Made by a program: the position numbers and the translations under genes. The notes beneath the pieces were generated by a model. That model searched no databases. It was given only the letters and a program-made list of their open reading frames with translations, and had not been told where the DNA came from. A DNA stretch of 64,000 nucleotides from CAZVWH01 sp964631175 (GTDB lineage: Bacteria; Planctomycetota; Phycisphaerae; Sedimentisphaerales; Anaerobacaceae), in assembly GCA_964631175.1 (NCBI GenBank), contig CAZVWH010000002.1, positions 4,856 through 68,855 of the forward strand, written 5' to 3'. Shown here piece by piece: positions 18,780-28,078 of this stretch (position 1 is the stretch's first letter; the number at the start of each line of letters is the position of its first letter).

Positions 18780-18852
18780 TTTTTTCTTGCCTTTTCCGAC
18801 AATACCGACCATAATTTCACCAGTAAGCGAGACTCACACCGTTGATCCGTTT
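18780..18852. repeat. About 70-bp dispersed repeat, copy 3
   Basis: TTTTTTTCTTGCC, TTTTCCGACAATACCGACC, AGCGAGACTCACACC and TTGATCC. It directly follows the small gene at 18547 and precedes a GTAG-led palindrome. Confidence 0.7.
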
Positions 18853-18862
18853 GGAAAAAATT

Positions 18863-18949
18863 GGTAGGGTGTGCACCGCACACCAAAGTTATTTAAATGC
18901 GGAATCAAAACGAGGTAAAGAATTGTAGGGTGGTGCTTTAGCCCACCAG
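18863..18949. repeat. Two GTAG-led palindromes (REP-like)
   Basis: GGTAG then GGTGTGC..GCACACC (18863-18884) and TTGTAG then GGTGG..CCCACC (18923-18949). An inverted relative with GTGTGCGGTGCACACAC lies at 19101-19124. The region 18751-19364 contains only repeats of this kind and CTTCTGTCC microsatellite-like text. Confidence 0.6.
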
Positions 18950-19134
18950 CCGGTTCTAACTGCTGCACACGCGGTGCCGGTGAGCTTTTCTTTATGCGGA
19001 AACCATATAAACAATAGAATGGCTGGGGACAGCTCGTGAAGCGTATCTCGTATTGCGTATCGCGTGAAGCGCGTTGCGTAGATTGATAAACCTAACGATT
19101 GTGGTGTGCGGTGCACACACTACGAACTCTTGAA

Positions 19135-19161
19135 CCGGCACCGCAGGGGTGCCGGCTAAAC
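19135..19161. repeat. Palindrome of the TTTAGC family
   Basis: Arms CCGGCACC and GGTGCCGG followed by CTAAAC. It is followed by CTTCTGTCCTCTG units (about 19165-19212) that recur after the copy at 20264. Confidence 0.65.
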
Positions 19162-19364
19162 GCCTTCTGTCCTCTGCCTTCTGTCCTCTGCCTTCTGTCC
19201 TCTGCCTTCTGTCCCTTCGACTGGATTCGACAGTCTCACCACAGGTCCGCTCCCCTCGACCGTGCTCGGGACAGGCAGGGCAGGCTTCTGTCGTCCGTAT
19301 TCAAATTGTCGCCTAAATTTGGTATAAATATATACGGACAAATTTTAGATAGGCTCGTGAGTAT

Positions 19365-20159
19365 ATGTTCGGATTCAAAAAATGGCGACGAAATCGACTT
19401 GCCGGTCGGAAGTTCCCTGACCAGTGGCTTGAGATTATTAAAAGAAACGTGCCGATTTACAGGCTGCTATCGGCGGCGGACCAAAAAGAGCTGCAGCGTC
19501 ACATCCTTATCTTTATCTCAGAGAAAGGTTTCGAAGGCTGTGGCGGCCTAAAGATTACCGACGAGATAAAGGTCACCATAGCGGCTCAGGCCTGTATCTT
19601 GCTGCTTCACCGCAAAACCGAATACTATCCCGGCCTTTCTTCTATACTTGTATATCCAAGGTCTTATATAGCGCGTAGCACGCGACATCTGGCCGGTGGA
19701 ATCGTAGCGGAAGGCATGGATGTTCGTCTGGGCGAGTCCTGGCATCATGGCTCGGTCGTCCTCTCATGGGACGACGTCCGCCGCAGTGCTGCTGATATTC
19801 ATGATGGTCATAACGTAGCTTTACACGAGTTCGCACACCAGATTGATAGCTCTTTTGCCAAAGGTGACGGTACGCCGGTCCTTAAAAGCGCTTCGACCTT
19901 CATAGCCTGGGCCCGTATCTTGCAAAAAGAATACCAGAAGCTTCAGCGCCAGGTCAGCCGCAATAGCGTCACTATCTTGGATAAGTATGGTGCTGTGAAT
20001 CCCGCCGAGTTTTTTGCTGTTGCAACCGAATATTTTTTTGAGAAGCCAAAGCAATTGCACAGACTCCATTCAGAGTTATACGAAGAATTAAAACGTTTCT
20101 ACCAGCAAGACCCGGCCGGGTGGAAAAAAGAGAATGGCCGGCAAACTTTTGCAATATAG
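19365..20159 (+). CDS. mtfA: MtfA-like zinc peptidase (M90 family)
   Basis: A 264-residue cytoplasmic protein of the MtfA (YeeI) family. It has the zinc motif HEFAH (His154, Glu155, His158), a downstream VATEYFFEKP with the third ligand Glu, and the family's ILVYPRSY and SWDDVRRSA segments. MtfA in enterobacteria binds the Mlc repressor and cleaves small substrates; that partner is not expected here. The length matches the family (about 260). It is flanked by repeats on both sides. Confidence 0.88.
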   Translation: MFGFKKWRRNRLAGRKFPDQWLEIIKRNVPIYRLLSAADQKELQRHILIFISEKGFEGCGGLKITDEIKVTIAAQACILLLHRKTEYYPGLSSILVYPRSYIARSTRHLAGGIVAEGMDVRLGESWHHGSVVLSWDDVRRSAADIHDGHNVALHEFAHQIDSSFAKGDGTPVLKSASTFIAWARILQKEYQKLQRQVSRNSVTILDKYGAVNPAEFFAVATEYFFEKPKQLHRLHSELYEELKRFYQQDPAGWKKENGRQTFAI

Positions 20160-20263
20160 TTCGCACAATCAGGTTTATGTCATGTGAGCTTGCCGTTGGC
20201 TGAGATTTTAGATTCTTCGACTCCCTCAATCTCATTCGTCGCATGTATTACGTCCCTCGTTGA

Positions 20264-20290
20264 CCGGCACCGCAGGGGTGCCGGCTAAAC
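20264..20290. repeat. Palindrome of the TTTAGC family
   Basis: Arms CCGGCACC and GGTGCCGG followed by CTAAAC, then CTTCTGTCC/CTCCTGTC units to about 20348. Near-identical to the copy at 19135. Confidence 0.65.
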
Positions 20291-20429
20291 GTCTTCTGTC
20301 CTCTGTCTCCTGTCTCCTGTCTTCTGTCCTCTGTCTTCCATCTCCTGCATACCAAATATTGTTCGTTCTATTATCTTGTGGAATTTTACTGCTGCTACGG
20401 TAGAATGTCGCACTTAAATAGGTAAGGAT

Positions 20430-21671
20430 GTGAAAACTATATTCGGCAATAATCCAACAAAAAATTTACGTGGCGTCTGGCTCTTGTACGCTTCGGCGTT
20501 CGCAATGTCCATGGCTATCAGCGTATGGTGGACGACTATGCCCTTTGTAGTCCGCAATATCGGTGGCACCGAGAGCCACGTCGGCTACGCCTGGGCTGCT
20601 AATATGATTGGCTACATGTTCTGCCTGCTCCTGGCAGGCTTGGCACTGGGCCGGCACAACCCAAAAAACACTACACGCACCGCAGTTGCAGTCAACTTTC
20701 TATCAGCTTCGGTAATGGGTATTTTGGTTTATGTCATTCTGTCAAAAGGCCTTGTCGGCAATTTATATCTGATTTGGCTTGTAATCGCAGCCGGTACGGT
20801 GGCGGGAGGTGCAATGTCACTATTCTGGCCTTTTCTTATGAGCTGGGTATCTGAAGACCTTGAAGGTCGTATCCTGAATCGCCGGCTTGGAACGTACAAT
20901 GGCATGTGGTCCGCCGCTGCAATGATAGGGCCATTACTCGGTGGTGTCTTTGTTGAAACAAGTACACTGCTTCCTATCGTTTTTACTGCCGGAGGTTTTA
21001 TAATCTGCTTTCTATCTCTGACCGTCGCAACCGATGGCTCCGTTCAGACAACCTTGTTTCGCGATGTAGAAACCCGCCCGGTGGCCGGCTGTGAGAGTAG
21101 AGCTACCTTAGTGCGGTTTCGCTGGATGGCTCGTATAGCTCTATTTAGCTCCTGGGCCTGCCTGGGTGTCACGCGCTCACAGTTCGCACTGCTATTTACG
21201 AGCATGGACTTTTCGGAGACATGGTTCGGCATAATAGTCACTATATTCGGCATCTTCAATTTCGCCGTGTTGACAGCCGCCGGCAAAAGTATCTTCTGGC
21301 ACTTCAAACCTTTATTTTTAATCACCGCTCAGACGCTTCTTCCGCTGTCACTTCTAATGATCATCTTTGGCCGATCGCTTCCAATATTTATCCTGTCTTT
21401 TATTATCATGGGCTGTGGTTTTGGCTTTGCTTACAGCTCGCACCTTTACTATGGCTCCTGCGGCAGCAAAAAACGTTCCGTGCAGATGGTTATTCATGAG
21501 GCGACAATCTCTATCGGCATCATCGTCGGCTCAGGCGCAGGCGGATACCTCGCAAAGAACATCGGCCTTTATCAGCCTTACTGGTTTGTCCTTACTCTTG
21601 TAGCTGTTGGCTTATTTATCCAACTGACTCTGCTTCTGCATAGCAAGCTAACGCAAAAGAGCGGTTCGTGA
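20430..21671 (+). CDS. Major facilitator superfamily transporter
   Basis: A 413-residue protein with a GTG start behind GGTAAGGA. There are about twelve hydrophobic segments in two halves, with an RLGTYNGMWSAAAMIGPLLGG stretch typical of MFS helix 5 and a GAGGYLAKNIG turn near the end. The substrate cannot be read from sequence. It lies downstream of the MtfA-like gene but is separated by a 270-base repeat spacer, so co-transcription is uncertain. Confidence 0.8.
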   Translation: MKTIFGNNPTKNLRGVWLLYASAFAMSMAISVWWTTMPFVVRNIGGTESHVGYAWAANMIGYMFCLLLAGLALGRHNPKNTTRTAVAVNFLSASVMGILVYVILSKGLVGNLYLIWLVIAAGTVAGGAMSLFWPFLMSWVSEDLEGRILNRRLGTYNGMWSAAAMIGPLLGGVFVETSTLLPIVFTAGGFIICFLSLTVATDGSVQTTLFRDVETRPVAGCESRATLVRFRWMARIALFSSWACLGVTRSQFALLFTSMDFSETWFGIIVTIFGIFNFAVLTAAGKSIFWHFKPLFLITAQTLLPLSLLMIIFGRSLPIFILSFIIMGCGFGFAYSSHLYYGSCGSKKRSVQMVIHEATISIGIIVGSGAGGYLAKNIGLYQPYWFVLTLVAVGLFIQLTLLLHSKLTQKSGS

Positions 21672-22355
21672 TTCGTAGTTAGTCAATCGTCCATCGCCTA
21701 TGGTTGTCAAGCCTCGTCTGCCGTTGTTCGGTGTTGTTATTTGACATTCTTGACGGTCGTTCATGTGCAAGCAGCAATCCAATTCTCATCATTGCAAGGA
21801 GCCCCTCGGCCAAGCTCAGGATAAAAACTTCACGATGAAGCAATCTTTGATTTGGCATTTTGTATCTTGAACATTCGAATTTAGCTATAGCCACTTCATA
21901 TATTTCGGACTCGTGCTTTGTAGCACGAGTTTGTTGACGTAGTAAATTTACATGGGTTCAAACCCGTGGCATTCGCCGCAACAGGCTCTGCCTGTCCGCC
22001 TTTGGTGGATAACTTCATCTACGGGTCGAAACCCATAGAATTGCGTCGGAATAATTAAAAATACTTAAAAACAGCTAATTTTTGATCAAAACGCACGCAT
22101 TTTTGGTTAGTTTTCGCTTATTTTTGCTCATTTTTACTACTTTCCGATTTTGCCACTAAGTTGTTGTGTTATAAACAATTATAAAAATTTTTCAAAAATG
22201 TCTTAATAACCAAATGTCTAAAGGCACATACAGATATGCAGAATTAGAGGGATATTTCCTGCGGATTTTTGAGGTGGATTATGGATATGCTATATACAAA
22301 ATAAGCGATGCGCTTCATGAGATTTGTCCCCGAGCGAAGCGAAGGATACTAAACG
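21672..22355. other. Non-coding spacer with hairpins and an A+T-rich core
   Basis: Holds a perfect hairpin ACTCGTGCT-ttgt-AGCACGAGT (21909-21930), a GGGTTcaAACCC palindrome near 21955, an ACAGGC..GCCTGT palindrome near 21980 and an A+T-rich stretch (about 22050-22240) rich in TTTTTG repeats. A 50-codon frame (22214-22366) overlaps the next gene tail to tail and is not convincing. Confidence 0.5.
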
Positions 22356-22997
22356 TTAACGCATGACCCATCGTTTGCCTTTATAGGCTAAACCGAGGTC
22401 GGATCTCAGCCTTGGATCGCCTCTCAGGCTGTAGCTGAACTCCAGGGTCTTTCTCAGATAGACTTTGATTGCTCTGCCAGTTTCATCCTTTTGTACCGGA
22501 TGGTCTATGGCTACTGTCTCATTGCTCAGACCGGCTATAAATACTTGAAAACTCGTGGCTTGCACATCAAAATCGGGCCAAATAATGGCAATATCTTTGG
22601 CATTATCTTCGCCTTGAAGAATTTTATTACCAGACTTGTGTAGAGGTTCAAGTAATGGATATTTGCTCTGATGGCGTGTTTTTATCAACTCGAAAACCTC
22701 TGGCGAGGTAAATTTGCCGGCTGGTATGATTTGGAAAGTATCTGTCATCAGCTCACATGTGGGGTAGAAGTCGACATCTTGATTTGTATTATTTACCAGC
22801 GTTATTATGGTGTACCAGAATCTTCTCGGCGTGCCTTGTACGCCTGGCTGTAACACAATCTGCTGGAGATGCTCGAAGGTTACATCAACCGTCCATTCTC
22901 CCGGACCCGGCACGATAGCCGGCTCAGGAGCAGATAAACATATACATGTCACTAAGGACAGAAGCACGCAGGTCCCATAAAACAGACTTTTCATCAT
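22356..22997 (-). CDS. Exported hypothetical protein
   Basis: A 213-residue protein with GAGGG upstream of tandem ATGs. A signal peptide (to about residue 22, LSLVTCICLSA) is followed by a domain rich in beta-strand (WTVDVTFEHLQQIV, FWYTIITLVNNTNQDVDFYP), reminiscent of periplasmic Ig-like proteins. It is not recognised. It stands alone on the minus strand. Confidence 0.7.
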   Translation of the reverse strand: MMKSLFYGTCVLLSLVTCICLSAPEPAIVPGPGEWTVDVTFEHLQQIVLQPGVQGTPRRFWYTIITLVNNTNQDVDFYPTCELMTDTFQIIPAGKFTSPEVFELIKTRHQSKYPLLEPLHKSGNKILQGEDNAKDIAIIWPDFDVQATSFQVFIAGLSNETVAIDHPVQKDETGRAIKVYLRKTLEFSYSLRGDPRLRSDLGLAYKGKRWVMR

Positions 22998-23349
22998 GTA
23001 TCCCTCATAAGTAAATAATAGCTATGTTTTTATGAAACGTTTACTGGCGTTCCAATCAATATTTTACACTAAAACAGCTAAAAAGCCAAGAACATTCTCT
23101 CGCGATGACTCATTTTTGAGTTGGCTTTGGCCATAACCGGTACTTTTGGAGTAAGTTAGGCAATTACTAAGGGCTACCGGAAAAAACCTCAAGCATAGGA
23201 GCTTGTGTTGACGATACAGAAAGCGTCCGATAAGTTAGGACTTTAGTTTAGGACGGCCGGCTTTACTGTTTATTGTCATTAGCTTGACCAGGTTCCAGCA
23301 GTCGGTCTGAAAAGGTGTTGGTGTTTGATTGTTCCACATTTTGATAAAG
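22998..23349. other. Spacer without a supported gene
   Basis: A mildly A+T-rich stretch between divergent genes. A short minus-strand frame (PFQTDCWNLVKLMTINSKAGRPKLKS-like) is open here but has no start or recognisable family. Confidence 0.4.
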
Positions 23350-23577
23350 ATGATAACAGTAAAGTGCGCTAAATGTAAAAGAAGGATATTTAGATATTTG
23401 AAGATTGGTAAAGGCAAATTATGGCACTGCTGGAAGGACAGAATAATCGAAGATAACTCGATCCGAGAAGAAACTGAGATTAAATGTCGATGCGGTAATT
23501 TAGTTGGTATTGATGAGGGAAAATGGATTAAGATGAAACAGCATTCTTTTACACACTCGGGAGTAATAAAGAAATGA
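23350..23577 (+). CDS. Small zinc-ribbon protein
   Basis: About 75 residues from the ATG at 23350 (an upstream ATG at 23329 is possible). CAKC near the start and CRCG near residue 50 form two knuckles typical of a zinc ribbon, separated by a basic linker with KGKLWHCWKDR. It is probably nucleic-acid or metal binding and is not assigned to a named family. It opens the A+T-richer block that continues to about 32 kb. Confidence 0.6.
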   Translation: MITVKCAKCKRRIFRYLKIGKGKLWHCWKDRIIEDNSIREETEIKCRCGNLVGIDEGKWIKMKQHSFTHSGVIKK

Positions 23578-23634
23578 ACGGATAAAGCATAACTATACTC
23601 ATTGTAGTGAACATTTGCGACTATTTAAGATAAA

Positions 23635-24171
23635 ATGATGGAAGTATTAGTTGGCTCAGAAAACCCGGTAAAAATAGAGGCAGCCAAGGAAGTTTTCTCA
23701 AAATATTTTGGTCGAGTAAAAGTAACTGGGTTTGAGGTTCCCAGTAAGGTTTCTGCCCAGCCTATTGATGAAGAGGCCTTTGAAGGGGCAAAAAATAGAG
23801 CCATGGAACTGAAGAAATTGAATGAAAAGAAAAACTTAGGGGCTGATTTTTTTGTTGGAATCGAAGGAGGAATCACAAAACTTTATTCAAAGTGGTTTGC
23901 TTCAGGGGTGGGATGTGTAATTGACAATCAAGGAAGGATTGGCTACGGCGTATCGCCTTACTTTGAACTTCCGGAAAGCATTGTTGAGCAGCTTTTCTCA
24001 GGCAGTGAATTGGGCAAAGTAATGGAAAAGGTAAGCGGCAAGGATAATATAAGACAAGGAGAAGGAGCGATAGGATTTCTTAGTAAGGCAGTAATGGACA
24101 GAAAGACCCTCTATATCCATTGTTTAATAGCTGCTTTGGTTCCCTTCTTAAATAAAGAGTTGTATTTTTAG
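23635..24171 (+). CDS. Inosine/xanthosine triphosphatase (YjjX-like NTPase)
   Basis: A 178-residue protein of the YjjX/NTPase (DUF84) family, which hydrolyses non-canonical ITP/XTP to keep them out of nucleic acids. It shows VGSENPVKIEA at the start, FFVGIEGGI in the middle and a C-terminal GAIGFLSKAVMDR, all in family positions; length is as expected. It is followed two bases later by the UPF0282 gene, suggesting an operon. Confidence 0.85.
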   Translation: MMEVLVGSENPVKIEAAKEVFSKYFGRVKVTGFEVPSKVSAQPIDEEAFEGAKNRAMELKKLNEKKNLGADFFVGIEGGITKLYSKWFASGVGCVIDNQGRIGYGVSPYFELPESIVEQLFSGSELGKVMEKVSGKDNIRQGEGAIGFLSKAVMDRKTLYIHCLIAALVPFLNKELYF

Positions 24172-24173
24172 CT

Positions 24174-25106
24174 ATGCATATTGAGATTATAGGGACTGAG
24201 TCGTTGGGGGTTCGCGGGCTTTCCTGCAAAATCGAAACCGAAGAGCGTAAGATATTAATCGACCCGGGAATAGCGTTAGGCTACAACAGGCATGGATTGC
24301 TTCCCCACCCTTTTCAAGTAGCAGTAGGAAGAGTGATTCGCAATAAGATTATATCAGCATTAAGAGGTGCTACTGATGTTGTAATTAGTCATTATCATGG
24401 CGACCATATTCCTTTGGTTGATGCCAATCCTTATCAACTTAAAGCAGGGGAAATAGCCAATCTACAGCAGGATATTCAATTTTGGGCCAAAGGTTTGACT
24501 GGACTTTCCCAGAATATGAAAGTCAGAGCTCATTCTTTATGTGCTGTCTTGAATAAGGACTTGCCCAACGCTGAAGGGATAAGCGATGGACCCATGGCTT
24601 TTTCTGGAGCCGTACCTCACGGCCAAGCGAATAACCGTTTTGGACAAGTGATGATGACTAAAATCGAAGATGGAGGACAAGTTTTTGTCCACGCCTCTGA
24701 TATTCAACTGCTTGATAGAAAAGCTATTTTACAAATATTACAATGGCATCCGGATATAGTGCTTGCTTCCGGACCTCCTTTATATTTACCCTGGCTATCA
24801 AATGAGCGGCGCAAGATTGCCTGGCAAAATGCGGTATCTCTGTCCCGAGGAGTAGATACTTTAATTCTCGATCATCATATGACCAGGTGCGAAGAAGGAG
24901 TTGTGTGGTTGAAGCGTTTATCTTACGAAACAGGCAAAAGGGTTGTTTGTGCTGCTGATTTTATGAAAAAGCCTCGACTTTTTCTCGAGGCCTGGCGAGG
25001 GCAGCTATATAAAGATATGCCCGTGCCAAGAAATTGGCACCGGGATTATGCGCAAGGCAAGGCGGGAGTCGAGCCTTATCGAGAATGGCGAGGCTATAAG
25101 GTGTAA
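24174..25106 (+). CDS. UPF0282-type MBL-fold metallo-hydrolase
   Basis: A 310-residue metallo-beta-lactamase-fold protein with the zinc motif HYHGDHIP and later LILDHHMTRCEEG. The overall pattern (TESLGVRGLSCKIET, PHPFQVA) matches the UPF0282 group, which is best known from archaea. Catalytic activity is not established for the family. It starts two bases after the preceding stop. Confidence 0.82.
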   Translation: MHIEIIGTESLGVRGLSCKIETEERKILIDPGIALGYNRHGLLPHPFQVAVGRVIRNKIISALRGATDVVISHYHGDHIPLVDANPYQLKAGEIANLQQDIQFWAKGLTGLSQNMKVRAHSLCAVLNKDLPNAEGISDGPMAFSGAVPHGQANNRFGQVMMTKIEDGGQVFVHASDIQLLDRKAILQILQWHPDIVLASGPPLYLPWLSNERRKIAWQNAVSLSRGVDTLILDHHMTRCEEGVVWLKRLSYETGKRVVCAADFMKKPRLFLEAWRGQLYKDMPVPRNWHRDYAQGKAGVEPYREWRGYKV

Positions 25107-25132
25107 AATGGCCAAGAGCAAAAGGTGCAAAA

Positions 25133-25816
25133 ATGAAAGTTACGATTATTTATGATAATGAAGTTTACCCCGTTAGAGAACCGAAGGAAAAAGTCTCTAA
25201 TGGGCTTTACAAGGAAGGCCTTGTTGCTGATTGGGGATTTTCCTGTCTGGTGGAAGTAGAGAATACCCCGAAAATCCTTTTTGATACCGGAACGAATGGT
25301 TCCATACTGCTTTCCAATATGGAAAAACTCAATATCGACCCTGCTTCCATCGATGAGGTCTTTATTTCACATCCGCATTTTGACCATATAGGAGGCCTTT
25401 CGGCCTTTCTTAATGTCAGAAGTGATGTGCGAGTTTATGTCCCTGTGTTACTGAGGGGAGTTCGTGGCGCAAAGGAAGTGATTTCTATTAGTGAACCCGT
25501 AAAAATCCACGAGAATGTCTTCTCTACTGGCGAACTTGATGGCATAGAGCAGAGTATGGCGGTTAAAACAGGCAAAGGGATAGTTTTAATTGTAGGATGC
25601 TCGCATCCAAAGATGGCAGATATTCTCAAAGCAGCTTCGCAATTCGGAAAGGTTTATGCAATAGTTGGCGGCATGCATGGATTCAGTGAGTTCGACTTGT
25701 TCAAAGATATGGAACTGATTTGTCCTGCCCATTGTACCGCCTATAAAGCCCAGATAAAGTCGCGCTATCCTGATAAGTACGTTGTGGCAGGAGCAGGTAA
25801 AGTGATAGAGATATGA
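25133..25816 (+). CDS. MBL-fold hydrolase, dihydropterin-ribofuranosylaminobenzene-phosphate-synthase-like
   Basis: A 227-residue cytoplasmic protein with AAAGGTG before the ATG. Metal motifs: SHPHFDHIGG, VGCSHP and the C-terminal CPAHCTA. This layout belongs to the group annotated after an archaeal methanopterin-pathway enzyme (MJ0301 type), but many bacterial members have no known reaction. It is paralogous to the exported protein at 28729. Its stop overlaps the next gene by four bases. Confidence 0.82.
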   Translation: MKVTIIYDNEVYPVREPKEKVSNGLYKEGLVADWGFSCLVEVENTPKILFDTGTNGSILLSNMEKLNIDPASIDEVFISHPHFDHIGGLSAFLNVRSDVRVYVPVLLRGVRGAKEVISISEPVKIHENVFSTGELDGIEQSMAVKTGKGIVLIVGCSHPKMADILKAASQFGKVYAIVGGMHGFSEFDLFKDMELICPAHCTAYKAQIKSRYPDKYVVAGAGKVIEI

Positions 25817-26364
25817 AAAAAATATTTGTGTTAACTTTAATATTTGCTTTTCTGGCCATTCTTGTTGAATCTGTAAACTTAATTCTCCAATTGAACGGTA
25901 AGAAACTTACCAAATGGTTCGGCAAGAATGCCTTTAGCATTCACATGATAACTACTGGTATTTTTTGGGCGATTACATTCTGCCTGATAGTTTATCTACA
26001 ATTCGGGAACCATCCTCTATTTCACAGTAGCATTATCTTAAAATACGCAGGATTAATTTTGCTAATTACCGGCCTCATCATGGCTTTCTGGGCGTTTAAG
26101 TTGTTGGGATTGAAAAGAGCACTGTGTCTAAACTTCTTCCAAGAAGAAGTCCCGGTGGTAAGGGAATCTTTGTATAAGTGCATTAAAAATCCACTTGATT
26201 ATGGTATATGGATGGCGCTTGTTGGCTTTGCCATTTTTACAAGATCTGTTTATAATCTGCTTATTGCTGTCGAATTTATAATCATTATGATACCCCATAT
26301 AGTCCTGGAGAATAAACCTTTAAATAAAGAAGATGGTGGTAAATTAAAGCAAAACATCACATAA
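25813..26364 (+). CDS. Isoprenylcysteine/phospholipid methyltransferase-like membrane protein
   Basis: A 183-residue protein with about five hydrophobic helices and a C-terminal VRESLYKCIKNPLDYGIWM, the R..LY..I.NP.Y signature of the ICMT/PEMT-like membrane methyltransferase superfamily, and a PHIVLEN-type end near the cofactor site. The ATG overlaps the upstream stop (ATGA), so it is translationally coupled to the MBL gene. The acceptor is unknown; lipid or quinone-type molecules are possible. Confidence 0.75.
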   Translation: MKKIFVLTLIFAFLAILVESVNLILQLNGKKLTKWFGKNAFSIHMITTGIFWAITFCLIVYLQFGNHPLFHSSIILKYAGLILLITGLIMAFWAFKLLGLKRALCLNFFQEEVPVVRESLYKCIKNPLDYGIWMALVGFAIFTRSVYNLLIAVEFIIIMIPHIVLENKPLNKEDGGKLKQNIT

Positions 26365-26379
26365 TAGCATTTTCAAGGT

Positions 26380-26496
26380 CGACAATTTGCGTGTTGGGTA
26401 ACTCTGGCGGCAAGATTTGTAAAAAGAGACTTTAATTGGTTTCGACTCGGGGAAGATTTTGGTACTATCGTGGAATTGGAAGGCTTGGTTACGTAG
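26380..26496 (+). pseudogene. Remnant of a DDE (IS1380-like) transposase C-terminus, copy 1
   Basis: A frame ending at TAG (26494-26496) reads RQFACWVTLAARFVKRDFNW and onward to VELEGLVT. It aligns codon by codon with the remnant at 30625-30828 (RRLGYWMTLSARLVKRDFNW..MELQGLVA) with many synonymous changes. It has no start and no catalytic domain. The family name rests on the longer copy. Confidence 0.6.
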
Positions 26497-26569
26497 CCAA
26501 GCGTTTAATATGGGAAATCTCAGTTAAGGATAATATTGGCGTAAACAAGTGCCAATCATCAGGATGGTT

Positions 26570-27907
26570 ATGGAGAAGGCAGACATATTGATCGTAGGCG
26601 GAAGCGCAGCAGGTATCACGACCGCTATCAGTGCAAGGAGATACTATCCGGACACTAAGATTGTTGTAATTCGTAGAGAGAAGCAGGTACTAATTCCTTG
26701 TGGTATCCCATACATCTTCGGTACCGTTGGATCGCCGGATAAGAATCTTATCCCGGATACTGTCCTTACAAAAAATAACGTAGGGCTGACTATAGATGAA
26801 GTGGTCTCCATAAATAAAGATATGAGGATAGTGGAGACCGCGAGCGGCAGGACTTTCCAGTATGAAAAAATGGTTCTGGCGACAGGCTCACTACCGTTGG
26901 TTCCTGCAATACCGGGAGTTGAGCTGGCTAATGTTTTTACGGTAAGGAAGGATGTGGAGTCCCTTCAAAAGCTTTTGGATGCTTTAGACCAGGCTAAAGA
27001 CCTTGTTATCGTTGGGGGTGGTTTCATTGGGTTGGAATTTGCTGATGAGTGTAAGAAGCGAGGGATTGCGAATGTAATTGTCGTCGAGCTTTTGCCTCAC
27101 TGTCTCCTTTTGGCGTGCGACGATGAGATATGCGTTCGAGTGGAGAAGAAGCTATCGGAAAGAGGTATAAAGGTCCTGGTCCATAGAAAGGTGGAATCTA
27201 TCGCCGGGAACAAAAAAGTAGGTTATGTGGTATTGGATAACGGTCAGAAAATCAAAGCAGATGTGGTTATTTTGGGACTAGGAGTCACTCCAAACATCCA
27301 ACTTGCCCAGAATGCCAGCTTGGAAGTGGACAAGAAGGAAGGGATATGCGTTGACGAATTTATGAGGACAAGTGACGAGAATATTTTTGCAGTAGGCGAC
27401 TGTACTCGCAAAAGGTGCTTTTTCACAGGGAGGCCTTCAGTTGTCCGGCTGGCGTCCATAGCGACTATGGAGGCAAGGGTCGCTGGTGCAAATCTCTTTA
27501 GACTGCGTCATCGAAGTGAATGCCCGATCGGCGTATTCGGTACTGTGATAGGCGACCTCGCGATTGGATCGGCCGGCATGACTGAGAGAGGGGCAAAGGA
27601 AGCAGGATTTGACGTCGTCACTGGAGAAGCTGAAGCGCCGGACAAGCACCCAGCATCGATGCCGGGTACGAGCAACTTAGCAGTGAAGCTGGTTTTTGAA
27701 AAGGATACTCGTGTACTACTGGGCGGTCAGGTCCATGGCAGTATGACAGCTGGTAAGGTAGCGAATTTCATTGGAGCTCTTATACAGAAAAGGATGAGAG
27801 CAGACGAGATAATCACATTTCAGGTGGGCACGCATCCCATGCTTACCGCCTCGCCTATATCTCACCAGGTTGAGAACGCCGCCGAGATTGCTCTAACAAA
27901 GCTGTAA
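26570..27907 (+). CDS. FAD/NAD(P)-dependent disulfide-type oxidoreductase (CoA-disulfide reductase/NADH oxidase-like)
   Basis: About 445 residues from the ATG at 26570, chosen because AGGA precedes it; a GTG at 26549 is also open. FAD motif GGSAAG (10-15), redox Cys44 in LIPCGIPYIFG (the position of the active cysteine in CoA-disulfide reductases and NADH oxidases), NAD(P) motif VGGGFIGLEF and FAD2 motif FAVGDC. The C-terminal dimerisation domain is present. Likely roles are CoA-disulfide, persulfide or NADH-dependent O2/H2O2 reduction. It resembles, but is distinct from, the FNOR gene at 41713, which lacks the cysteine. Confidence 0.87.
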   Translation: MEKADILIVGGSAAGITTAISARRYYPDTKIVVIRREKQVLIPCGIPYIFGTVGSPDKNLIPDTVLTKNNVGLTIDEVVSINKDMRIVETASGRTFQYEKMVLATGSLPLVPAIPGVELANVFTVRKDVESLQKLLDALDQAKDLVIVGGGFIGLEFADECKKRGIANVIVVELLPHCLLLACDDEICVRVEKKLSERGIKVLVHRKVESIAGNKKVGYVVLDNGQKIKADVVILGLGVTPNIQLAQNASLEVDKKEGICVDEFMRTSDENIFAVGDCTRKRCFFTGRPSVVRLASIATMEARVAGANLFRLRHRSECPIGVFGTVIGDLAIGSAGMTERGAKEAGFDVVTGEAEAPDKHPASMPGTSNLAVKLVFEKDTRVLLGGQVHGSMTAGKVANFIGALIQKRMRADEIITFQVGTHPMLTASPISHQVENAAEIALTKL

Positions 27908-28078
27908 AAGAAGTTTAGAGGTTGATGAGGCCCTAAATGGGGGGGGTAATCCGGGTTAACTACGATGGTATCATATACATCGCCATACGAGATACCAATG
28001 TTACTATCAAATTAAAATACATAGAATCAATTCTAATAGTCTCTGGTCTGTTTTAAAAATCGGAAAGGTTGAAATTAT

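Noticed and set aside
19165..20348. CRISPR-like CTTCTGTCCTCTG repeats
   Set aside because: Units are only 8-14 bases, with no unique spacers of regular length and no cas genes, so this is microsatellite-like text.
22214..22366. A 50-codon plus-strand frame (MSKGTYRYAELEG...)
   Set aside because: It overlaps the stop end of the exported hypothetical, has no clear ribosome site and enters a GAGCGAAGCGAAGG repeat.
26570..27907. Assignment of the flavoprotein as a second CODH FNOR
   Set aside because: It has the redox cysteine (Cys44) of CoA-disulfide reductases and NADH oxidases and lies far from cooS, so the FNOR role is given only to 41713.
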